Assembly: GCF_900187445.1 (NCBI RefSeq) | Contig: NZ_FYEB01000023.1 | Span: forward strand, 1 to 64,000 | Length of the DNA stretch: 64,000 nucleotides | Direction of reading: 5' to 3' | Source of the DNA: Pseudomonas sp. Irchel s3b2 | GTDB taxonomy: Bacteria; Pseudomonadota; Gammaproteobacteria; Pseudomonadales; Pseudomonadaceae | In this document: one piece after another, positions 58,194-64,000 of the stretch | Layout: the number at the start of each line of letters is the position of its first letter | How positions within the stretch are numbered: position 1 is the first letter of the stretch | Position numbers and translations under genes: made by a program | The notes under the pieces: model-generated | The model's input: the letters and a program-made list of their open reading frames with translations, nothing else | What the model was told of the DNA's origin: nothing | Database searches by the model: none

Positions 58194-60131
58194 ATGGGCC
58201 AGACTCGTTTTGCCAGTGGGCGTCAATTGGATCTGATTTGCCTGGGACGCCTGGGCGTCGACCTCTATGCGCAGCAAGTCGGGGCGCGGCTGGAGGATGT
58301 GAGCAGCTTCGCCAAATACCTCGGCGGTTCGTCCGCCAACATCGCTTTCGGCACCGCTCGGCTGGGGCTGAAGTCGGCGATGCTGAGCCGGGTAGGGGAC
58401 GACCACATGGGCCGCTTCCTGGTTGAATCGCTGACCCGCGAAGGCTGCGACGTCAGCGGCATCAAGGTCGATCCGGAACGCCTGACCGCCATGGTCCTGC
58501 TGGGCCTCAAGGACCGTGAAACCTTTCCGCTGGTGTTCTACCGCGAAAACTGCGCCGACATGGCGTTGCGCGCCGAGGACATCAACGAAGCCTTTATCGC
58601 CTCCAGCAAAGCCTTGCTGATCACCGGCACGCATTTCTCCACCGACGGCGTCTACAAGGCGAGCATTCAGGCGCTGGACTATGCCGAGAAGCACAACGTC
58701 AAACGGGTGCTGGACATCGACTATCGCCCGGTGCTCTGGGGCCTGGCCGGCAAGGCGGACGGTGAAACGCGGTTCGTCGCCGATCAGAACGTCAGCCAGC
58801 ATGTGCAGAAAATCCTCCCGCGTTTCGACCTGATCGTCGGCACTGAAGAAGAGTTTTTGATCGCCGGTGGTTCCGAAGACTTGCTCACTGCATTGCGCAA
58901 TGTCCGGCGCCTGAGCGCGGCGACTCTGGTGGTCAAGCTCGGCCCGCAAGGCTGCACGGTGATTCATGGGGCGATCCCGGCGCGTCTCGAAGACGGCGCG
59001 ATCTATCCCGGCGTGCGCGTCGAGGTGCTGAATGTGCTGGGGGCCGGCGATGCCTTCATGTCGGGTTTCCTCAGCGGTTGGCTGGAGGACGCCAGCGACG
59101 AGCGCTGCTGCCAGTTGGCCAATGCCTGCGGCGGTCTGGTGGTGTCGCGCCATGCCTGCGCCCCGGCGATGCCGACCCGCGCCGAACTCGACTATCTATT
59201 CAACAGCCCGGTGCCGATCACCCGGCCGGATCAGGACGCGGTGTTGCAGCGTCTGCATCAAGTCAGCGTGCCGCGCAAACAGTGGAAGCAGCTGTTCATC
59301 TTCGCCTTCGACCATCGCGGGCAATTGGTGGAGCTGGCCCACAAGGGCGGGCGCGACCTGAACGCTATCGGCGAACTCAAACAGCTCTTTATCAAAGCCG
59401 TGGAGCGGGTCGAAACGGATTTGCATGAGCAGGGCGTCGACGCTGACGTTGGCTTGCTGGCGGATCAACGCTTCGGCCAGGACTCGCTGAACGCTGCCAC
59501 CGGTCGCGGCTGGTGGGTGGCACGACCGGTGGAAGTGCAGGGCTCGCGGCCATTGGCGTTCGAACACGGTCGCTCGATTGGCAGCAACCTGATCGCTTGG
59601 CCACAAGAGCAGATCATCAAATGCCTGGTGCAATTCCATCCTGACGACGAGCCGCTGCTGCGTCTGGAGCAGGAAGCGCAGATCAAGGGTTTGTATCAGG
59701 CTTCGCAAGTCAGCGGCCATGAACTGCTGCTGGAAATCATTCCGCCCAAGGATCACCCCTCAAAGCATCCGGACGTGCTGTATCGCGCGCTGAAACGCCT
59801 CTACAACCTGGGCATCTACCCGGCGTGGTGGAAGATCGAAGCGCAAAGCGCCGAGGAATGGAAACAGCTCGACGAGCTGATTCAGGAACGCGATCCGTAT
59901 TGCCGTGGCGTGGTGCTGCTGGGCCTGAATGCGCCAGCGGCGGCCTTGGCCGAAGGGTTTCAGCAGGCCAGTCAGAGCCAGACCTGCCGAGGTTTTGCCG
60001 TGGGCCGGACGATTTTCCAGGAACCGAGCCGCGCGTGGATGGCCGGTGAAATCGACGACGAAACGCTGATCCGCCAGGTGCAGGGCACGTTCGTCGAACT
60101 GATCGAAGCCTGGCGCACGGCCCGCGCTTGA
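58194..60131 (+). CDS. iolC: 5-dehydro-2-deoxygluconokinase fused to a DUF2090 aldolase-like domain
   Basis: The 645-residue protein has a PfkB sugar-kinase N-part (about 1-325: LDLICLGRLGVDLYAQQVGA, FAKYLGGSSANIAFGTARLG, and catalytic LNVLGAGDAFMSGFLSGWL). The C-terminal half (about 335-640) is a DUF2090 TIM-barrel-like domain (FIFAFDHRGQLVELAHKGG) related to IolJ-type aldolases. The kinase phosphorylates 5-dehydro-2-deoxygluconate; the added domain may cleave it, although this is inference. The two-domain form is usual in Pseudomonas. AGGAG precedes the ATG. It is the first gene of the iol operon. Confidence 0.93.
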   Translation: MGQTRFASGRQLDLICLGRLGVDLYAQQVGARLEDVSSFAKYLGGSSANIAFGTARLGLKSAMLSRVGDDHMGRFLVESLTREGCDVSGIKVDPERLTAMVLLGLKDRETFPLVFYRENCADMALRAEDINEAFIASSKALLITGTHFSTDGVYKASIQALDYAEKHNVKRVLDIDYRPVLWGLAGKADGETRFVADQNVSQHVQKILPRFDLIVGTEEEFLIAGGSEDLLTALRNVRRLSAATLVVKLGPQGCTVIHGAIPARLEDGAIYPGVRVEVLNVLGAGDAFMSGFLSGWLEDASDERCCQLANACGGLVVSRHACAPAMPTRAELDYLFNSPVPITRPDQDAVLQRLHQVSVPRKQWKQLFIFAFDHRGQLVELAHKGGRDLNAIGELKQLFIKAVERVETDLHEQGVDADVGLLADQRFGQDSLNAATGRGWWVARPVEVQGSRPLAFEHGRSIGSNLIAWPQEQIIKCLVQFHPDDEPLLRLEQEAQIKGLYQASQVSGHELLLEIIPPKDHPSKHPDVLYRALKRLYNLGIYPAWWKIEAQSAEEWKQLDELIQERDPYCRGVVLLGLNAPAAALAEGFQQASQSQTCRGFAVGRTIFQEPSRAWMAGEIDDETLIRQVQGTFVELIEAWRTARA

Positions 60132-60157
60132 ACAAACTAGCTGATTGATCGGGCTTT

Positions 60158-60187
60158 TGTGGCGAGGGAGCAAGCTCCCTCGCCACA
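60158..60187. repeat. REP hairpin between iolC and iolE
   Basis: TGTGGCGAGGGAGC and GCTCCCTCGCCACA form a perfect 14-base stem with an AA loop. It lacks a T run, so it may affect message stability or translation within the operon rather than end it. Confidence 0.8.
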
Positions 60188-60232
60188 GGTGATCGGTTGA
60201 ATATTTCAGTAAAAACAATAAAAGGTGCAGCC

Positions 60233-61126
60233 ATGCCCGCTATCCGAATTGGCATCAACCCGATCTCCTGGAGCAACGACGACTTGCCGTCCCTCGGTGG
60301 CGAGACGCCGTTGAGCACCGCCCTCAGCGAAGGCAAGGACATCGGCTACGAAGGCTTCGAACTCAACGGCAAATTCCCCAAGGATGCCAAAGGCGTCGGT
60401 GACGTGCTGCGGCCTTATGATTTGGCGCTGGTCTCCGGCTGGTATTCCAGCCGTCTGGCCCGCCGTTCCGTGGCCGAGGAAATCGACGCCATCGGCAGCC
60501 ATGTCGAGCTGCTGGCGAAGAACGGCGCCACAGTGCTGGTCTATGGCGAAGTCGCCGACTCGATTCAAGGCCAGCGCATTCCCTTGGTCGAGCGCCCGCG
60601 TTTTCACACCGAACAGGCCTGGCAGGAATACGCCGACAAACTCACCGAACTGGCGCGCTTCACCCTGTCCCAGGGTGTGCGTCTGGCCTATCACCACCAC
60701 ATGGGTGCCTACGTCGAATCCCCGGTCGACATCGACAAACTGATGGCCTTGACCGGCAGTGAAGTCGGCCTGCTGTTCGATTCGGGCCACTGCTACATGG
60801 GCGGCGGTGAACCCTTGCAGGTGCTGCGCAAACACATCGAACGTATCTGCCACGTGCATTTCAAGGACGTGCGCAAACCGGTGGTGCAACTGGCGCGCAA
60901 CAACCTGTGGAGCTTCCCGGACTGCATCATCAACGGCACCTTCACCGTGCCCGGTGATGGTGACATCGACTTTGGCGCTTTGCTCGACGTGCTGCTGGGC
61001 GCCGATTACCACGGCTGGCTGGTGGTGGAAGCCGAGCAGGACCCAGCGGTGGCACCGAGTTACGTCTACGCCAAAAAAGGCTATGACACCTTACGCGCAC
61101 TGCTCAACGAGAGGGCCGCGCGATGA
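60233..61126 (+). CDS. iolE: Myo-inosose-2 dehydratase
   Basis: I chose the ATG at 60233, with AAGG upstream; 12 open codons precede it. The 297-residue xylose-isomerase-like TIM barrel begins RIGINPISWSNDDLPSLGG and has LAYHHHMGAYVESPVDIDKL, LLFDSGHCYMGGGEPLQV and CHVHFKDVRKPV as metal- and substrate-binding segments. It dehydrates 2-keto-myo-inositol. Its end overlaps iolB by four bases. Confidence 0.95.
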   Translation: MPAIRIGINPISWSNDDLPSLGGETPLSTALSEGKDIGYEGFELNGKFPKDAKGVGDVLRPYDLALVSGWYSSRLARRSVAEEIDAIGSHVELLAKNGATVLVYGEVADSIQGQRIPLVERPRFHTEQAWQEYADKLTELARFTLSQGVRLAYHHHMGAYVESPVDIDKLMALTGSEVGLLFDSGHCYMGGGEPLQVLRKHIERICHVHFKDVRKPVVQLARNNLWSFPDCIINGTFTVPGDGDIDFGALLDVLLGADYHGWLVVEAEQDPAVAPSYVYAKKGYDTLRALLNERAAR

Positions 61127-61932
61127 GCCTGTTGGTCAAAAGCAATGCACGCGGCCGGACCATGGTCGAGTTGGCGCAGGGTGACCTGGAATATGTCGGC
61201 TTCGCCGCTTACCGCCTGAGCCTCGGCGAAACCCTGCCGGTCAGCGCCGGCGACAAGGAGCTGTGCCTGGTGCTGCTCAGCGGTCGGGTCAGCATCAAAG
61301 GTGAAGCGCCGGGGCAGGGCGCGTTCGATTGGGACAACATTGGCGATCGCCAATCGGTGTTCGAAGACAAATCCCCGTTCGCCGCGTACTTGCCACCGGG
61401 CAGTCAGGCGCAAGTGGTCGCACTCAGCGACGTGCAGATCGCCGTCTGCGCCGCCCCCGGTTCGACCGCCGAAAACCTCGGCCCACGACTGATCAAGCCC
61501 GACAGCATGAAACGCAGCGTGCGCGGCAAGGGTGCCAACACCCGTTACGTCTGCGACATCCTGCCGGACACAGAACCGGCCCATTCGCTGCTGGTGGTGG
61601 AAGTGCGTACGCCGTCCGGGCACTCGTCGAGCTACCCGCCGCACAAGCACGACACCGACGATCTGCCGCATCAGAGCTTTCTCGAAGAAACCTATTACCA
61701 CCAGATCAACCCGCCCCAAGGCTTCGTGTTCCAGCGGGTCTACACCGACGACCGCAGCATCGACCAGGCCATGGCCGTGGAAAACAGCGACCTGGTCGTC
61801 GTGCCCAAGGGTTATCACCCGGTCAGCGTGCCCTACGGCTACGAGTCGTATTACCTGAACGTGATGGCCGGCCCGAAACGCGTCTGGCAGTTCCATAACG
61901 ATCCGCAGCACAGTTGGTTGCTGCATCTCTGA
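61123..61932 (+). CDS. iolB: 5-deoxy-glucuronate isomerase
   Basis: The 269-residue bicupin protein has the characteristic metal site SYPPHKHDTDDLPHQSFLEE and TYYHQINPPQGFVFQRVYT, with two His, Glu and a further His. It isomerises 5-deoxy-D-glucuronate to the 5-dehydro-2-deoxygluconate used by IolC. It is translationally coupled to iolE by a four-base overlap. Confidence 0.95.
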   Translation: MSLLVKSNARGRTMVELAQGDLEYVGFAAYRLSLGETLPVSAGDKELCLVLLSGRVSIKGEAPGQGAFDWDNIGDRQSVFEDKSPFAAYLPPGSQAQVVALSDVQIAVCAAPGSTAENLGPRLIKPDSMKRSVRGKGANTRYVCDILPDTEPAHSLLVVEVRTPSGHSSSYPPHKHDTDDLPHQSFLEETYYHQINPPQGFVFQRVYTDDRSIDQAMAVENSDLVVVPKGYHPVSVPYGYESYYLNVMAGPKRVWQFHNDPQHSWLLHL

Positions 61933-61976
61933 ACTAAAAAGCCCGAATTTAAACATTCGAACGGAGAACAAGAACA

Positions 61977-63479
61977 ATGAGCAGCACCCCGGTAATAGGC
62001 CATTACATCGACGGTCAGGTGCAGGACAGCGGCAGCGAGCGATTCAGCAATGTCTTCAACCCGGCCACCGGCGCGGTTCAGGCGCGGGTCGGGCTGGCCA
62101 GCCAGAAGACCGTGGACGATGCCGTCGCCTCGGCTCTGCAAGCGTTCCCTACATGGTCCGAGCAATCGTCGCTACGACGTTCGCGGGTGATGTTCAAGTT
62201 CAAGGAACTGCTCGACCGTCATCACGACGAACTGGCGCAAATCATCAGCCGCGAACACGGCAAAGTGTTCTCGGACGCCAAGGGCGAAGTCACACGTGGC
62301 ATCGAGATCGTCGAGTATGCCTGCGGTGCGCCGAACCTGCTGAAAACCGAGTTCAGCGACAACATTGGCGGTGGCATCGACAACTGGAACCTGCGCCAGC
62401 CGTTGGGTGTGTGTGCCGGCGTAACCCCGTTCAACTTCCCGGTGATGGTGCCGCTGTGGATGATCCCGCTGGCGCTGGTTACCGGTAACTGCTTCATCCT
62501 CAAACCGTCCGAGCGTGATCCTTCCGCCAGTTTGTTGATGGCCCGTTTACTGACCGAAGCCGGATTGCCGGACGGTGTGTTCAACGTGGTCCAGGGCGAC
62601 AAGGCTGCAGTCGATGCCTTGCTGCAACACCCGGACATCGAGGCGATTTCCTTTGTCGGCTCGACGCCGATTGCCGAGTACATCCACCAGCAAGCGACTT
62701 CGCGCGGCAAACGGGTACAGGCGCTGGGCGGGGCGAAGAACCACATGATCGTCATGCCTGATGCCGATCTGGACCAAGCGGCGGATGCCCTGATTGGCGC
62801 CGCTTACGGCTCGGCCGGTGAGCGCTGCATGGCGATTTCGATTGCCGTGGCCGTCGGTGATGTCGGCGACCAGTTGATTGCCAAACTGCTGCCGCGCATC
62901 GATCAACTGAAAGTCGGCAATGGCATGCAGGGTGACAGCGACATGGGGCCGCTGGTGACTGCCGAGCACAAGGCCAAGGTCGAGGGCTTTATCGGCGAAG
63001 GCGTGGCCCAGGGCGCACAGCTGATTGTCGACGGGCGCAACTTCAAGGTGCCGGGGGCCGAGAATGGCTTCTTCGTCGGCGCGACGCTGTTCGACAACGT
63101 CACAACCGAGATGAGCATCTACCAGCAAGAGATCTTCGGCCCGGTGCTGGGCATCGTGCGCGTGCCGGATTTCGCCAGTGCCGTGGCACTGATCAACGCC
63201 CATGAGTTCGGCAATGGCGTGTCCTGTTTCACCAGCGATGGCGGCATTGCCCGCTCGTTTGCCCGCAACATCAAAGTCGGCATGGTCGGCATCAACGTAC
63301 CGATTCCGGTGCCCATGGCCTGGCACTCCTTTGGTGGCTGGAAACGCTCGCTGTTTGGTGATCACCATGCGTACGGCGAAGAAGGCATTCGCTTCTACAG
63401 CCGCTACAAAAGCGTGATGCAGCGCTGGCCCGACAGCATCGCCAAGGGCCCTGAATTCAGCATGCCGACAGCCAAATAA
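61977..63479 (+). CDS. iolA: CoA-acylating methylmalonate-semialdehyde dehydrogenase
   Basis: The 500-residue aldehyde dehydrogenase has the MMSDH-type signature with catalytic Cys in GSAGERCMAISIAVAVGD. The NAD-binding segment GVCAGVTPFNFPVMVPLWMI and LGGAKNHMIVMPDADLDQAA are typical, and the usual Glu of other aldehyde dehydrogenases is replaced as expected for the CoA-acylating branch. It oxidises malonate semialdehyde to acetyl-CoA. GGAG occurs before the ATG. A mmsA paralogue for valine breakdown may exist elsewhere; the iol context supports the iolA role. Confidence 0.93.
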   Translation: MSSTPVIGHYIDGQVQDSGSERFSNVFNPATGAVQARVGLASQKTVDDAVASALQAFPTWSEQSSLRRSRVMFKFKELLDRHHDELAQIISREHGKVFSDAKGEVTRGIEIVEYACGAPNLLKTEFSDNIGGGIDNWNLRQPLGVCAGVTPFNFPVMVPLWMIPLALVTGNCFILKPSERDPSASLLMARLLTEAGLPDGVFNVVQGDKAAVDALLQHPDIEAISFVGSTPIAEYIHQQATSRGKRVQALGGAKNHMIVMPDADLDQAADALIGAAYGSAGERCMAISIAVAVGDVGDQLIAKLLPRIDQLKVGNGMQGDSDMGPLVTAEHKAKVEGFIGEGVAQGAQLIVDGRNFKVPGAENGFFVGATLFDNVTTEMSIYQQEIFGPVLGIVRVPDFASAVALINAHEFGNGVSCFTSDGGIARSFARNIKVGMVGINVPIPVPMAWHSFGGWKRSLFGDHHAYGEEGIRFYSRYKSVMQRWPDSIAKGPEFSMPTAK

Positions 63480-63505
63480 TTCACGTGTACGGAGAACAAA
63501 AATAA

Positions 63506-64000
63506 TGAGCAAACCCCTGCGTTTCGCCCTGAACCGTATGGTCGCTCCACGTTTGTCCCTGCCCGCGTTCATTGAGTTGGCGGTGACCCTCAAGGCCGAC
63601 GCCATCGAAATCCGCAACGATCTCAAGGGTGTCGAGATCGAGGACGGCACTGCGCCCGAACACGTGCGTGAGTTGTGCGCGGCCAAAGGCATCACCGTGC
63701 TGTCGATCAACGCGCTGTATCCGTTCGATGTCTGGAATGACGAGCGCCGCGCACACGCGCTGAAGCTCGCCGCTTATGCCCGTGATTGCGGCGCGCAGGG
63801 TTTGGTCATGTGTCCGTTGAACGACCGTGCCGACCCACGAACCGAGGCGCAGCGTGCTTCCGGGCTGCGCACAGCGTTGAGTGAACTGGCGCCGATCCTG
63901 CGTGATCACGGCATCCTCGGTTTTATCGAGCCGCTGGGTTTCGAAGAATGCTCTCTGCGGCGCAAACGCACCGCGGTCGACGCAATCAAAGCCATCGGCG
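63506..64000 (+). CDS. TIM-barrel sugar-phosphate isomerase/epimerase-like protein, IolI/IolH-like (cut by window end)
   Basis: The first 165 codons are present and the frame is open at the right edge. RFALNRMVAPRLSLPAFIEL, DAIEIRNDLKGVEIEDGTA, ITVLSINALYPFDVWND and LGFIEPLGFEECSLRRK match the AP-endonuclease-2/xylose-isomerase-like barrel of inosose isomerases. Its place after iolA suggests IolI (2-keto-myo-inositol isomerase) or IolH, which cannot be separated on this part. GGAG lies upstream of the ATG. Confidence 0.85.

Noticed and set aside
1..64000. CRISPR arrays, tRNA and rRNA genes, prophage modules, replication origins
   Set aside because: I looked for regular short repeats, cloverleaf ends with CCA, rRNA signatures and phage structural genes and saw none. 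A covariance-model scan would be needed to exclude small RNAs.

Overview
The window looks like the chromosome of a fluorescent-group Pseudomonas. Support comes from protein-level resemblance throughout, GC-rich coding sequence, dense Pseudomonas-type REP/REPIN palindromes (GTAGGAGC..., TGTGGCGAGG...), a FecI/FecR/TonB iron-uptake cluster, an iol operon and many LysR regulators. No rRNA, tRNA, CRISPR array or replication origin was seen.

Layout. 1-5.9 kb is an accessory zone littered with decayed transposon pieces (an ISL3 transposase end abutting an IS66 transposase end, plus several IS66 scars). It holds a YciI/muconolactone-isomerase-like gene with a divergent LysR gene, a MerR gene divergent from an SDR gene and an MBL-fold hydrolase, a DUF3224 gene, and a membrane-protein pseudogene cut by an IS66 end. 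6-7.6 kb carries a LysE-type exporter and a DJ-1/PfpI protein. 7.7-13.6 kb has a soluble winged-helix/TPR regulator divergent from an SDR-cupin-HlyD-MFS export operon. 13.8-17.3 kb has a NYN/LOTUS protein, a solitary integron gene cassette with its own attC, another IS66 scar, and a tyrosinase with a His-rich partner. 17.3-28.7 kb is a series of small regulator/enzyme modules and katG.

28.9-32.1 kb is the most interesting locus. A radical SAM/SPASM maturase is encoded with three proteins that end in the same 56-residue GDL-containing module; two of them carry an upstream DUF1842-type domain and one is free-standing. This looks like a peptide/protein-modification system. I recall a curated family name for a 'GDL motif peptide-associated' maturase, so the family may be named already, but I know of no described product or function.

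32.3-43.7 kb holds a Tat-exported dienelactone hydrolase, a four-gene amine/amino-alcohol catabolic set (glutamine-synthetase-like enzyme, aldehyde dehydrogenase, Fe-alcohol dehydrogenase, APC permease), lactate permease, a TetR/quinone reductase pair and an rRNA-type methyltransferase. 43.7-47.2 kb is an ECF sigma/FecR/TonB-receptor cluster in which FecR has lost its central domain. 47.5-56.9 kb is mostly ordinary core genes, including a two-component system and two very small membrane proteins. 57-64 kb is iolR with the divergent iolC-iolE-iolB-iolA-iolI-like operon for myo-inositol catabolism, which runs off the end of the window.
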